64,000 nt of DNA from an uncultured Prevotellaceae bacterium (GCA_946188345.1 CAMHUI010000002.1:37271-101270), one strand, 5' to 3'; shown: positions 44,101 through 52,979, numbered from the stretch's first letter. Notes: generated from the letters alone by a model not told the origin. Made by a program: numbers and translations.

Positions 44101-44914
44101 CTTCCGCGGAACGCTGGCCCAGTATGGGCTGAATCCCCGCCGACAAGTGAAAGCCGACGCACCCGTGGCGGCCATCATACGTGAGAAGGGAACCAACGGC
44201 GACCGGGAGATGGCTTACTCGCTCTATCTGGCCGGCTTCAACGTAAAGGACGTAACAATGACCGACCTCATCAGCGGCCGAGAGACCCTGGAGGAAGTCT
44301 CGATGATTGTCTTCTGCGGAGGCTTCTCAAACAGCGACGTGCTCGGCTCGGCCAAGGGATGGGCCGGAGCCTTCCTCTATAACCCGAAAGCCAAGGAAGC
44401 TCTCGACCGCTTCTATGCGCGAAAAGACACCCTCTCGCTCGGCATCTGTAACGGTTGCCAGCTGATGGCAGAACTGGGACTGCTCACTACCGACACCCCA
44501 GCCCTCGCACCCAAGATGCTGCACAACGACTCGCATAAGTTTGAAAGTGAGTTCATAGCCCTGCAGATTCCTGAAAACGAGAGCGTGATGTTCGGTTCGC
44601 TCAGCGGAACCAAGCTCGGCCTGTGGGTGGCCCACGGAGAAGGCAAGTTCTCGCTGCCCGGCAAGGAGAGCGAGTATAACGTCATTGCCAAGTATAACTA
44701 CCCAGGCTACCCCGCCAATCCCAACGGCTCTGACTACAACGTGGCAGGCATCTGCTCAAAGGACGGCCGCCATCTGGCCATGATGCCCCATCTGGAGCGC
44801 GCCATCTTCCCTTGGCAGTGTGCCTGGTATCCGCAGGAGCATCGCATGGACGAAGTGACTCCGTGGATCGAAGCCTTCGTCAATGCCCGCAAGTGGTGTG
44901 AGCGTGTCAAGTAA
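41165..44914 (+). CDS. purL: phosphoribosylformylglycinamidine synthase (large single-chain type)
   Basis: Converts FGAR, glutamine and ATP to FGAM in purine synthesis. The 1249-residue protein is the single-chain form: N-terminal PurS-like domain, linker, two AIRS-type halves (QINSEHCRHKIF, ETHNFPTTVEPFNGAATGTGG; second half VPTGKDSLSM, HDISAGGL), and a C-terminal glutamine amidotransferase with nucleophile Cys in GICNGCQLM and the His/Glu pair in MPHLERAIFPWQ. Start 41165 (MIVFFRTPAKS) is favoured over an upstream non-ATG extension that overlaps the promoter. A short polar stretch near 42185-42235 (GDKAAASSQNKEG) looks like a species-specific surface loop. Confidence 0.96.
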   Translation: MIVFFRTPAKSVIATELDHQPSADEVSRLCWLFGGAECLEAPALEGHYVGPRREMVTPWSTNAVEITQNMCIGGISRIEEFFPASADSSFDPMLQRRYEGLNQEVFTVNHEPEPIRYIDNLEEYNEQEGLALSPEEIAYLHTIEAQNGRPLTDSEVFGFAQINSEHCRHKIFGGIFIIDGEERESSLFQMIKRTTQENPNGILSAYKDNVAFGQGPVVEQFAPKDQTKPDFFEVQDIESVISLKAETHNFPTTVEPFNGAATGTGGEIRDRMGGGTGSWPIAGTAVYMTAPRTSDRPWLYQTPEQILIKASNGASDFGNKFGQPLICGSVLTFEHQEGAPCGDKAAASSQNKEGEPLYAYDKVIMLAGGVGYGKKRDCLKKEPQKGNKVVVVGGDNYRIGLGGGSVSSVDTGRYSNGIELNAIQRANPEMQKRAYNLVRALVESDENPVVSIHDHGSAGHLNCLSELVEECGGEIEMDKLPIGDKTLSAKEIIANESQERMGLLIDEKYIDDVRKIAERERAPLYVVGETTGDAHFSFRQADGVKPFDLDVAQMFGHSPKTIMRDETVEHHYAPVEYHSVDTTATIPSPQALNAYLEKVLRLEAVACKDWLTNKVDRSVTGKIARQQCQGQIQLPLSDCGVVALDYRGRKGIATAIGHAPQAGLASPEAGSVLSVAEALTNIVWAPLTEGLQSVSLSANWMWPCRSQKGEDARLYAAVKALSDFCCDLHINVPTGKDSLSMTQQYPNGQKVISPGTVIVSAGGEVDDVRKVVTPVVVNDKHASLYHIDFSFCEQRLGGSAFAQSQGHVGSDVPTVENAEYFADCFNAVQELIRRGWVMAGHDISAGGLITTLLEMTFGNTEGGLHVNLHDICACGDVVKTLFAENPGVVIQVSDEHKLDLREYLEDMGVGFAKIGYTTVDRTLVIKNGEWQTAFDIDYLRDVWYETSYELDSLQSFNGKARERFDNYKKQPLQMAFPKGFRGTLAQYGLNPRRQVKADAPVAAIIREKGTNGDREMAYSLYLAGFNVKDVTMTDLISGRETLEEVSMIVFCGGFSNSDVLGSAKGWAGAFLYNPKAKEALDRFYARKDTLSLGICNGCQLMAELGLLTTDTPALAPKMLHNDSHKFESEFIALQIPENESVMFGSLSGTKLGLWVAHGEGKFSLPGKESEYNVIAKYNYPGYPANPNGSDYNVAGICSKDGRHLAMMPHLERAIFPWQCAWYPQEHRMDEVTPWIEAFVNARKWCERVK

Positions 44915-44938
44915 AAGAAAAAACTAAAACCGAGAGCA

Positions 44939-46132
44939 ATGGAAATAAAAGTCACAACAGACAAAAACATGGCCACACTGAAGCTGTGTGGAAGGCTGGA
45001 CACCGCGGCCGCAGCACAGACAAGTGCAGAAATAGACGCTGCGCTGAAAACCTTGGGAACTATCGAAGGATTGACAGTCGATGCAGACGAGCTGACCTAT
45101 ATCTCAAGTTCCGGACTCCGCATACTTCTCTCGCTGGCTAAGCGTTATCGTAACTTCAAGATTGCAGAGGTGTGCCCAGAGGTGTATAATGTTCTGGAGA
45201 TGACTGGCTTTACCAAGATGATGTCGGTCAGCAAGGCCCTGCGCCGCATGAGCGTGGAAGGTTGTAAGGTGATAGGCGCCGGTGGAGTAGGCACCGTCTA
45301 TCGTATCGACGGCGACACCATCATCAAGGTATTCCGGGAAGGCACGTCAATGGACGAGGTGCAGACAGAGATAACAATGTCAAAAGAGGCTTTCGTGCTG
45401 GGCATGCCCACAGCCATCTCCTTTGATATCGTCAAGGTGGGCAGCCAATATGGATTAGTGTATGAACTGCTGGATGCCGACACGCTGAGTGCCTGTGTAC
45501 GTCGCGAGCCAGAGAAGATTGATGACTTCGCCCGTCTGTATGCCGGACTGTTCCGGCAGCTCCATTCCATAGAAGTACCTCAGAGCAGCAGTGTGCCTAA
45601 GGCGCTCGACAGGGAGCGTCAGCAAGTGAGACACCTCCTGCGCTATTTCTCCCAGGAGGATGTAGACCTGATGCTGCAGATCATCAATGCAGTTCCAGAA
45701 GGCAACAGGCTGCTGCACCTCGACCTGCAGACCAAGAATGCCATGGTGCAACGTGGTGAGTTGATGCTCATCGACATGGGTGAGATAGGCTACGGACATC
45801 CCATCCTCGACCTGGGGCATGCCTATTCAGCCATGGTGACGCTGGTAGGCGACTATGAGAAGATTATCGGTATGCCCAAAGAGCTGGGAACGGCTCTGTG
45901 GGAGCGTGCCATCAACTATTATTTCGAAGGACTGCCGGAAGAAACCATTGCCCGCCGCAAGGCTCAGATAGAAGTCGTTTCCTGTGTACGCAACTTCAGC
46001 TGGCTCGCCCTGAGCGACTCCTTCCCAGAAGAAGTAGTCAACCAGTGTAAGAGCCTCTTCGCAGAACGTATTGCCAACAGACGCGACTATATCCTCGAGG
46101 TATGCAAGACCCTTGACGATTGGACCTTATGA
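44939..46132 (+). CDS. STAS domain fused to an aminoglycoside-phosphotransferase-like kinase
   Basis: Residues ~1-105 form a STAS domain of the anti-sigma-factor-antagonist type. The regulatory serines sit in YISSSGLRILLSL, where SpoIIAA-like proteins are phosphorylated. Residues ~110-397 form an APH/choline-kinase-like fold with a glycine-rich start (GAGGVGTVYRI), Lys in DTIIKVF, catalytic-loop HLDLQTKN (about 259-266) and metal-loop IDMGEIGYGHP (about 278). The key Asp residues are present, so it may be an active kinase. The second half resembles the Fibrobacter-type family TIGR02172. STAS domains are usually controlled by separate HATPase kinases, so a covalent link to an APH-type kinase is unusual. 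The gene follows purL by 24 bases and overlaps the chromate transporter start (ATGA). Confidence 0.82.
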   Translation: MEIKVTTDKNMATLKLCGRLDTAAAAQTSAEIDAALKTLGTIEGLTVDADELTYISSSGLRILLSLAKRYRNFKIAEVCPEVYNVLEMTGFTKMMSVSKALRRMSVEGCKVIGAGGVGTVYRIDGDTIIKVFREGTSMDEVQTEITMSKEAFVLGMPTAISFDIVKVGSQYGLVYELLDADTLSACVRREPEKIDDFARLYAGLFRQLHSIEVPQSSSVPKALDRERQQVRHLLRYFSQEDVDLMLQIINAVPEGNRLLHLDLQTKNAMVQRGELMLIDMGEIGYGHPILDLGHAYSAMVTLVGDYEKIIGMPKELGTALWERAINYYFEGLPEETIARRKAQIEVVSCVRNFSWLALSDSFPEEVVNQCKSLFAERIANRRDYILEVCKTLDDWTL

Positions 46133-46674
46133 ATAGAGAACTGTTTAGCACATTCTTCAAGATAGGAGCCTTCACTCTTGGCGGAGGCTATGCCATGATA
46201 CCCATCATCGAGGCGGAAGTGGTGGACAAGCATCAATGGATAACAAGGGAAGAATTCCTTGACCTCATCGCCATTGCACAGAGCTGTCCCGGCGTCTTTG
46301 CCATCAACATCAGCGTGTTTATAGGCTATAAGCTGCGGCAGGTGAGCGGAGCAATATGGTCGGCTTTGGGTACGGCCTTGCCTTCCTTCCTCATCATCCT
46401 GCTCATAGCGATGTTCTTCCATCGGTTCATGGATGTGCCCTGGGTGGCAGCGATGTTTCGTGGCATCCGCCCCGCCGTCGTCGCACTGATAGCCGTGCCG
46501 ACGTTCAACCTGGCCAAGAGTGCACGGCTGACGTTCTCCAACTGCTGGATACCCATCGTTTCAGCGCTGCTTATATGGCTGCTGGGCGTCAATCCCATCT
46601 TCATCATCCTTGCAGCAGGCATCGGAGGACTGATGTATGGAGTCCTGACCGAGGGCGACGAGAATGAAGAATGA
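46129..46674 (+). CDS. chromate transporter family protein, first half
   Basis: A 181-residue membrane protein of the CHR family with one CHR domain: FFKIGAFTLGGGYAMIP, IAIAQSCPGVFAINISVFIGY, and about five to six hydrophobic segments. Short CHR proteins work as pairs, and the second gene follows. The ATG at 46129 overlaps the stop of the STAS-kinase gene; the frame extends 9 bases further up without an ATG. The natural substrate in gut bacteria is not known; chromate or sulfate export is the textbook role. Confidence 0.9.
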   Translation: MNRELFSTFFKIGAFTLGGGYAMIPIIEAEVVDKHQWITREEFLDLIAIAQSCPGVFAINISVFIGYKLRQVSGAIWSALGTALPSFLIILLIAMFFHRFMDVPWVAAMFRGIRPAVVALIAVPTFNLAKSARLTFSNCWIPIVSALLIWLLGVNPIFIILAAGIGGLMYGVLTEGDENEE

Positions 46675-46769
46675 AGAAGGAGAAAGAATGAAATAATGAG
46701 AGAAGAAGGAATGAATAAACGAGGGGGGGAGAAGTCTTTTCTCATTCCTAATTACTAATATTGATTAAG

Positions 46770-47345
46770 ATGATTTTTCTGGAACTGTTCTACACGTTTT
46801 TCATGATAGGGCTCTTCGGCTTTGGCGGCGGCTACGGCATGTTGTCGTTGATTCAGACAGAAACCGTCGTCCATCATGCGTGGATTTCGTCGGCAGAGTT
46901 TACCAACATCGTTGCTATCTCGCAGATGACTCCGGGCCCCATCGGCATCAACTCTGCCACCTATTGCGGCTATGCGGCTGTTCACAATGCAGGCTATGGC
47001 ACAGGAATGGCCATGTTGGGCTCTACGGTGGCGACCTTCGCACTGGTGCTTCCGTCGGTCATCCTGATGATACTAATCAGTAAGATGTTTATGAAATACT
47101 GGCATTCGTCGTTTGTCCAGAGCATCTTCACGGGCCTGCGCCCTGCAGTGGTAGGTCTGCTGGCCGCTGCTACGTTGCTTCTGATGAATGCCGAGAACTT
47201 CTCCACTCCCAAAGAGAATGCCTGGCAGTTCGGCGTGAGTGTTTTCCTTTTTGTCGCAACATTCGTGGGCGTGAAGGCAGTGAAGATAAACCCCATCAAG
47301 ATGATCGGTTTTGCCGCCTTTGCCGGCCTGATGCTGTTGTATTAA
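46770..47345 (+). CDS. chromate transporter family protein, second half
   Basis: A 191-residue CHR-domain membrane protein, paralogous to the preceding gene: FFMIGLFGFGGGYGMLSLIQ, ISQMTPGPIGINSATYCGY, and about six hydrophobic segments. The two halves have opposite-type CHR motifs (SCPG versus MTPG), as expected for a heterodimeric SCHR pair. They are separated by ~95 bases of purine-rich GAATGA-type sequence. The TTG at 46761 was rejected in favour of the ATG at 46770. A terminator follows. Confidence 0.9.
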   Translation: MIFLELFYTFFMIGLFGFGGGYGMLSLIQTETVVHHAWISSAEFTNIVAISQMTPGPIGINSATYCGYAAVHNAGYGTGMAMLGSTVATFALVLPSVILMILISKMFMKYWHSSFVQSIFTGLRPAVVGLLAAATLLLMNAENFSTPKENAWQFGVSVFLFVATFVGVKAVKINPIKMIGFAAFAGLMLLY

Positions 47346-47414
47346 GAGAACGAGTTTTATTTAGCGTAGGCCTTTGTCGTTGATGTTTAGGGATAAAGGC
47401 GACACCATAAAAGA

Positions 47415-47442
47415 AGTCCGGCAGCCAAACGGCTGCCGGACT
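47415..47442. terminator. bidirectional terminator after the chromate transporter pair
   Basis: 12-bp perfect stem AGTCCGGCAGCC with tetraloop AAAC (47415-47426, 47431-47442), then CTTTTAT on the plus strand. It is convergent with the next minus-strand gene. Confidence 0.85.
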
Positions 47443-47488
47443 CTTTTATGACAGGTCATCAGGACCTTTGCGTTTAACCGAATCGGAG

Positions 47489-49567
47489 TTATTTCACGAT
47501 GGCTTTCTTTCCGTTAACGATGTAGACACCCTTCTGAGCTGCGTTAACGCGCTGGCCCTGCAGGTTGAAGATGACGGCGTTCTCGTTGTGGGTCTCAACA
47601 GCCTTGATGTCTGTGGTGTTGTCGGCGAACGGGATGAAATCCTTAGCTTCGTTATTGCTGATGAGCGATGCGGGGATGTAGGCCTTGCCTGCGGGAATCT
47701 CGGTCAGGAGAACCTTGTAGAATCCAACACCTTCGGTCTTGTTGCCCAGTGCATAGTATTCTGCAGATTCAACAGTCTTGTTGACGGGGAATCCAACGAG
47801 CTGGTTGTTGGCGAGGTGCTCGATAGAGTTGCCAACGGTCAGCGTGATGGTGTTCTGTGTGCTCTGCAGGATGACGGCAGCACCGGCAGGGATGTCCTTC
47901 TTCTCGGTAGCGGTCAGGAGAATATCATCGTTTTCTTCATCGTAAGCGGCTACGTTGACGATTGTGTTCTCGTCGACAGTGTAGGACTTGTTGGCGTCGA
48001 AGAAGCTTGCAAAGAACTTAGCACCGTCTGAAGAAACGGCATCCAGCGTCTTGGTCTCGGGAGCTACGGGCTCGGTTCCGAGGTATGTCAGACGGAAGTT
48101 GTCAATCATAATCCAGTTGGTGTTGGTGGTGGCACCGACTACCTTGGCACCTACGCGGAGTTTGCCGTCGGTAACGGTAACGGTGATGATGCCACTCTTA
48201 TAGCCACCGTCGCACATCACGCGGCTTACCTGGTTCACACCGTCGATGACAAAGTAGTTGCCGAACTGACGTGTGGCGCGGTCGGGCGTGCTCTCTGTGC
48301 GATATTCTGAGTAAACAGAAGGCATCTGTACTACTGCTTCGTTGGCATAGAACCATCCATAGTTGGGCAGTGTGCCTGCGAGGTATGCGTTCAGGTCGGC
48401 TTCGCTCATGCGGTCGCCGGGAGTGGGAACGAAGGCACCTGCGGCCTGCATCTGATAGACGCCGTTGGGTACTTCAATCTCTTGGTAGATGTCGCAGTTG
48501 CTGAGGTTCCAGGTCTCCAGCACGCGGTTCTTGTTGCCGGGCCAGTCGCCACCGATGTTGAAACCACCGGCATCACCTTCACGCTTCCAAGAGTCGTTCT
48601 TCTCGTCGTTGAATGCGAAGTTGTTGCCGTCGATAAGCCATGTTGCGTTGATGGGAGCTCCGGCGGTAGCCTTTGCCAGCTGGGCGATGCGCTGCTCCTT
48701 GGTGATGAGCTGCCACTTGCCTTCGATGTTGTTGGCGATGAGTCCATTTTCGTCGACACCGAGTTTGAAGCTGCCGCTGGTGATGGTGTAGACGTTGGCA
48801 TAGTTAGGATCATCTACGGGGGTGAACACCCATGTGGTCTTACCGGCGCCGGTGTCCATGTAGAGGTTGTCGGCGTTGATAGACTGGTTGTTCTTGAAAT
48901 GCGGGTTGATGACGTAGCCGTTTTCAACGCCTTCCACGGGAACGAGTCCTACGAGCATACCGTCGACGTCAACCTGAGCGCGGGTAGTCCAGTCGGCAGG
49001 ATTCTTCTCCATGTTGTTGTTCTGCAGCCACAGTCCGCTCTCAATGTTGTAGAGGAAGAATTCGCCTTCTGCAGCCGTTGTTCCGGCAGGTTTCTCTTCG
49101 TCCTTGATGACGGTGACGACGATGTTGTTGAGCTGGGTGTTGCCGGCAATGGTTACGACAACAGCCTGAGCTTTGCCAGTCCACGTGTTAGAAGCAAATT
49201 CACCGCTGTCGGCTGCGTTGCCGTCATTCCACTTTCCATTGTTGAAAACCATCTGGGTGATTTTGTTTCCTTCGGGAACATCGAAGGTCATCGTTCCGCC
49301 ATAGACACGGAGCTGAGGACCTTTGGCCGTGCTCCAGAAACGGTTGGTAGCCGTGGGGCTGGTAAAGGTAGAAACGGTCAGTTGAACACCTTGTTCGGTG
49401 AGTACGAGAGGTTCGGTGATGTCGCCGTCAGTGCTTGAGTTGCTACTTGTTTTGACATCCATTGCATTGAAATCGAAGGTGTAGTCACCATCAGCGATTG
49501 TCTCAGCAAATGAAGTTGTGGCAAACAGGGCTGCCACAGCCATGAGAAGTAATTTTTTCATCTTCAT
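47489..49567 (-). CDS. secreted protein with type IX-like C-terminal module (692 aa)
   Basis: Signal peptide 1-21 (SFA-ET). Beta-rich N-terminal half, with a region (~310-500) resembling carbohydrate-binding or lamin/discoidin-like sandwiches (QEIEVPNGVYQMQAAGAFV; WIMIDNFRLTYLG). The last ~170 residues are the shared C-terminal module: KFFASFFDANKSYTVDE, then FYKVLLTEIPAGKAYIP, KDFIPFADNTT and the terminal FNLQGQRV ... KGVYIVNGKKAIVK. The terminal segment resembles type A type IX sorting signals. No catalytic motif seen. Promoter TTTG-N20-TAACTTTG lies upstream. Confidence 0.8.
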   Translation of the reverse strand: MKMKKLLLMAVAALFATTSFAETIADGDYTFDFNAMDVKTSSNSSTDGDITEPLVLTEQGVQLTVSTFTSPTATNRFWSTAKGPQLRVYGGTMTFDVPEGNKITQMVFNNGKWNDGNAADSGEFASNTWTGKAQAVVVTIAGNTQLNNIVVTVIKDEEKPAGTTAAEGEFFLYNIESGLWLQNNNMEKNPADWTTRAQVDVDGMLVGLVPVEGVENGYVINPHFKNNQSINADNLYMDTGAGKTTWVFTPVDDPNYANVYTITSGSFKLGVDENGLIANNIEGKWQLITKEQRIAQLAKATAGAPINATWLIDGNNFAFNDEKNDSWKREGDAGGFNIGGDWPGNKNRVLETWNLSNCDIYQEIEVPNGVYQMQAAGAFVPTPGDRMSEADLNAYLAGTLPNYGWFYANEAVVQMPSVYSEYRTESTPDRATRQFGNYFVIDGVNQVSRVMCDGGYKSGIITVTVTDGKLRVGAKVVGATTNTNWIMIDNFRLTYLGTEPVAPETKTLDAVSSDGAKFFASFFDANKSYTVDENTIVNVAAYDEENDDILLTATEKKDIPAGAAVILQSTQNTITLTVGNSIEHLANNQLVGFPVNKTVESAEYYALGNKTEGVGFYKVLLTEIPAGKAYIPASLISNNEAKDFIPFADNTTDIKAVETHNENAVIFNLQGQRVNAAQKGVYIVNGKKAIVK

Positions 49568-49653
49568 AGTGATTGATTAGTTAATATTTATAATAGTTAG
49601 GTATTAATTGCCTATTTTTCTGGCTTTCAGGTTTTTTCCTATAGATTACTGTG

Positions 49654-49685
49654 CAAAGTTATAAAAAATGTTCAAAACAATCAAA
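49654..49685 (-). promoter_or_regulatory. promoter of the 692-aa secreted protein gene
   Basis: TTTG (49682-49685), 20-base spacer, TAACTTTG (49654-49661) on the minus strand; 87 bases before the ATG, leaving a long leader. Confidence 0.65.
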
Positions 49686-49749
49686 GAAAATCCATAAAAT
49701 ATTCATTTTTTTTGTTTTGTTGATTTTTGGTTGTGGGTTGGTTAAAGAA

Positions 49750-49784
49750 AAGAGGCTGCACGCCTTGTCGGTGTGCAGCCTCTT
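49750..49784 (-). terminator. terminator of the 1017-aa secreted protein gene
   Basis: 12-bp stem AAGAGGCTGCAC (49750-49761) with 49773-49784, then TTTTCTTT on the minus strand, 28 bases after the stop. Confidence 0.8.
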
Positions 49785-49811
49785 GTTGAGGTTTATCTCG
49801 TTGGGTGTTGC

Positions 49812-52800
49812 TTACTTCACAACAGCTTTCTTGCCGTTGATGATGTAGACTCCCTTCTGAGCGGTGTTGACGCGCTGTCCCTGGAGGTTGTAGATGTCAG
49901 CCTTCTCGCTGGCGTTTTCAACAGCCTGGATGCCTGTGGTGTCGCCTGCGAACGGGATGAAGTCCTTACCCTTAGGTGCGTTCTCGGCCTTCATGTAAGC
50001 CTTGTTGGCGGGTACCTTGGTGAGGTTAATCTTGTAGAATCCAGCGGTCTCGTGCTTAATGGCGAGTCCATAGTATGCGCCGGTTTCTACGTCGGTCTCT
50101 TCGTCGAAGCCCATGAGTACGTTGTCAGCATAGGTACGCTCAATCTTCTTACCGGGAATCAGCTTCATGTCGGCCTGGTCAGCAACGAGGACTACGCCGG
50201 TAGCCTTGCTGATGAGCTGGTCTTCGATTTCGTTGAGTACGAGGTCATCGTTCTCTTCGTCTACTGTTGCGGTGTAGACCTTCACGGTGTTGTCCTCGGG
50301 GATGAACGGAGCTGTTCCGTTGTAGTAGGAAGCGTAGTACTTGCCGTCGGCGGCCAGAGCACCAGTGAGGTTGACGGTGTGGTCGATGACGGTTTCGTTA
50401 TGGCGCTTCACGGTCATGCGGGCAATACGTAGCTGTGCATTGTCTTCGGGAGCATTCTTGATGACGATGGTGCTTGCAGCATCGCCTGTCCAAGTGTACT
50501 TGTGGTTGACATCGTCGTGAGTCAGCGTGATGGCCGTTCCGTCGGCCGTTACCTGAGGTACGCCGGGATACCATGTGGTGGTAGCGCCTGCGCCAGTTCC
50601 AGTGTAGCTGGTGTATTCGATTTCAATGCTGTTGATGCCTTCGCCGGTGAGGGTCAGGGTGTTGTTCTTGTATACACGAACGTTAGGCTCTGCTCCTGTT
50701 GTGTAGAAGGCGGGATCGTTAGAACCATCGGCCTTGTCGAAGGTGAAGGTTACGCCTTCAATAGTCGTTGTCAGGTCAGCGCCCTTGGTGGTTCCGCTTA
50801 CCCATTCGTTGGCTGTAGCCTGTTCGCTGGCCACCCACTGTGCTGTTGCGTCTTCGCTGATGGTCTCGGTGGCAGGATCCTGCTCGTTAGACTTCTTGAC
50901 GAATTCGATGGCGTCCTTCAGGCGCTGGATGAGGTCTTCGTTGGCGGTCTTTTCTGAGTTCCAAGGATCGTTCAGCGGGCCGAGGGCTTCAACCAGGAGG
51001 TTGTAGAGTTCGTCAACGCCATAGGTGTTTTTGCCATCGTTGACGAGGTCGCGTCCCTCATAGAAGAGGTCTAACAGTTCATCGATGGTCCATGTTCCGA
51101 AGTGTGAGCCTGCGTTGTACCAGTTGTAGTAGTAGAACTGCATGGCTTTTCCGTTTTCGATGACGTCGGTCTGCCACTCGTAGTAGTCTTCGTCAGCCTT
51201 GTATTTCAGGACAAGGTCAGTGAAGTCGCTTCCGTCGTATCCGAGGAAGTAGAGTGTCGTGGTGGTGCTGGCACCGATAATCTGGCGGTTCTTGAAGGTG
51301 TATTCGCCTTCGGCCGTCTTCGTACCCTTCATGGCTGCGGTGGGGAGGTTGGTGCTGACGCCTGTGATGTAGATATCGTCACCATCGACATAAATCTTCG
51401 CATCCTGTGAAAAGTCAACGTTGGAGCCACTGCTGTATTTGGTTCCTGCGAAGGTGTAGTCTTTGCCTTCGAGTCCATCGGGGATGCGTGCGTACTGTGG
51501 CATATCGAACCATACGGTTTCGCTCTCATTGGTTTCGCCGGCAGCAGTGTAGATGCTCTTCACACCGATGCGGGTGTAGGTGTTGGATACTGCTTCGAGG
51601 GTGTAGGTCTTTGTGTTGACGGAGCTTGTAATCTCTGCATCACTTTCTGTATAGTCCATCTTCTTCACGGAGGTTACGGTTCCGTTTACGTCGGAGAAGA
51701 TTTCGTAGGAGAGGAGGCTGCCCTTGATGTCGTTTCCATCGACGTCAGTTGTGGGAACGTTGAAGGTGATAGAACCTTTGGCAGTGTCAGAAATGTAGCG
51801 TACGAAGTCGACGAATGACGGGTTGGCCGGCGTGGCTGCTACTTCAGGAATGGTGGGATATTCAAATGTTCCACCGTTCAGGGTGATGGTAGCTGCGGTA
51901 CGGGTTCCACCAATAGAGTATCCTTTGTCTGAAAGAAGTTTCCATGTATTGCCGAATGTCAGGGTGTTGTCGGTACCTGTACCTGTAATGGCCAGCATGT
52001 TGGAGCTCGAACTGGCACCGTCGCCCCAATAGAATGTTCCGTATGTATCGTTGTAGTAGAAGCAGAGCTGGGGTTCAATGGAGAAGCTCTGGTCTTCCTT
52101 CAGGTTGATTGTAACAGCGGTATTCTGGTCGCCGAAGTTATAGACGGTGACGTCTTTTGTTGCAGGGTCTTGATCAATAACTACGTCAGCAGTCGTTGAT
52201 GCCCATGTCATGGTGCCGTTGAGGGGGCGAATAGCTGTAACCTTGTAGTATCCGTTACGGCTGGAACCACCGTTGTATGCTTCATACCAAGGAGTGGTGA
52301 TGTAGATGCTGCCATCAGCGTCGATGACACCTTCAAGTGCATCGCCGCCGTAAGCTGACTTGATGATGAAGTCACCATAGGTGGCATGGTTCCAAACGAC
52401 CTGATCGCATGCAATGGATACGGTACCGGCAGCAATGTCGACGGTGGCGTTGATGACAGATGATGCGCCGTTGCTGTCGAAATAGCTGATGCCGATGGTG
52501 GTGTCGTCAACCTTTGTAACCTCGTTGACATAACCGTCAGTGAAGGGGTCTTGGTCGTCCTCGGGAGTGACGGGAACCAGAGATCCTCCAGACACCTTAT
52601 AGTACTCGGTCACGGTCATCGCCGTTCCTACCAGGTCGTCAATGCTGGCAATGGCTTTCTTGGGGGCGTTGGCCTTCTTGTGGGCCTTCAGCTTACTCTG
52701 GGCAGCCTTCAGTGTGAGGGCGGCTTGCGGGTCTACTTTCGAAGCCTTCGTGCTGGCGTTCAGGGCGGGAGCCTCTTTGGCCGTCACTTCCATGGGCTTC

Positions 52801-52865
52801 TGCGCAAATGTGGCTGTGGCAAACATTGCGGCCACGGCCATGAGTAGTAATTTTTTTGCTTTCAT
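49812..52865 (-). CDS. secreted protein with type IX-like C-terminal module (1017 aa)
   Basis: Signal peptide 1-21 (TFA-QK), then a Lys/Ala-rich stretch (about 23-75, repeated AALTLKAAQSKLKAHKK), then several beta-sandwich regions. A helical segment sits near 600-680 (WTIDELLDLFYEGRDLV). The C-terminal ~175 residues align with those of the 692-aa neighbour: KYYASYYNG, ENDDLVLNEIED, FYKINLTKVPANKAYM, KDFIPFAGDTTGIQAVE, and the tail YNLQGQRV ... KGVYIINGKKAVVK. The two genes are adjacent on the same strand but have separate promoters and terminators, so they look like diverged paralogues in their ends but not in their cores. No enzyme motif seen. Confidence 0.8.
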   Translation of the reverse strand: MKAKKLLLMAVAAMFATATFAQKPMEVTAKEAPALNASTKASKVDPQAALTLKAAQSKLKAHKKANAPKKAIASIDDLVGTAMTVTEYYKVSGGSLVPVTPEDDQDPFTDGYVNEVTKVDDTTIGISYFDSNGASSVINATVDIAAGTVSIACDQVVWNHATYGDFIIKSAYGGDALEGVIDADGSIYITTPWYEAYNGGSSRNGYYKVTAIRPLNGTMTWASTTADVVIDQDPATKDVTVYNFGDQNTAVTINLKEDQSFSIEPQLCFYYNDTYGTFYWGDGASSSSNMLAITGTGTDNTLTFGNTWKLLSDKGYSIGGTRTAATITLNGGTFEYPTIPEVAATPANPSFVDFVRYISDTAKGSITFNVPTTDVDGNDIKGSLLSYEIFSDVNGTVTSVKKMDYTESDAEITSSVNTKTYTLEAVSNTYTRIGVKSIYTAAGETNESETVWFDMPQYARIPDGLEGKDYTFAGTKYSSGSNVDFSQDAKIYVDGDDIYITGVSTNLPTAAMKGTKTAEGEYTFKNRQIIGASTTTTLYFLGYDGSDFTDLVLKYKADEDYYEWQTDVIENGKAMQFYYYNWYNAGSHFGTWTIDELLDLFYEGRDLVNDGKNTYGVDELYNLLVEALGPLNDPWNSEKTANEDLIQRLKDAIEFVKKSNEQDPATETISEDATAQWVASEQATANEWVSGTTKGADLTTTIEGVTFTFDKADGSNDPAFYTTGAEPNVRVYKNNTLTLTGEGINSIEIEYTSYTGTGAGATTTWYPGVPQVTADGTAITLTHDDVNHKYTWTGDAASTIVIKNAPEDNAQLRIARMTVKRHNETVIDHTVNLTGALAADGKYYASYYNGTAPFIPEDNTVKVYTATVDEENDDLVLNEIEDQLISKATGVVLVADQADMKLIPGKKIERTYADNVLMGFDEETDVETGAYYGLAIKHETAGFYKINLTKVPANKAYMKAENAPKGKDFIPFAGDTTGIQAVENASEKADIYNLQGQRVNTAQKGVYIINGKKAVVK

Positions 52866-52971
52866 AAACTTTTGGTTTTAACTATTATAAATATAAATAT
52901 GTGTACTGTTCGGGACCGTCGTTGCTGGGGGGAGACCTCGCTTTGACGGCATTATTGGGTGCAAAGATATA

Positions 52972-52979
52972 AAAAATGT
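52972..52979 (-). promoter_or_regulatory. TATCTTTG -7 box for the 1017-aa secreted protein gene
   Basis: A TAnnTTTG box on the minus strand 106 bases before the ATG; no TTTG at the right distance. Confidence 0.5.

Noticed and set aside
46129..47345. Frameshifted single long chromate transporter
   Set aside because: Each half is a complete single-CHR protein with its own ATG and a ~95-base gap, the normal short-CHR pair arrangement.
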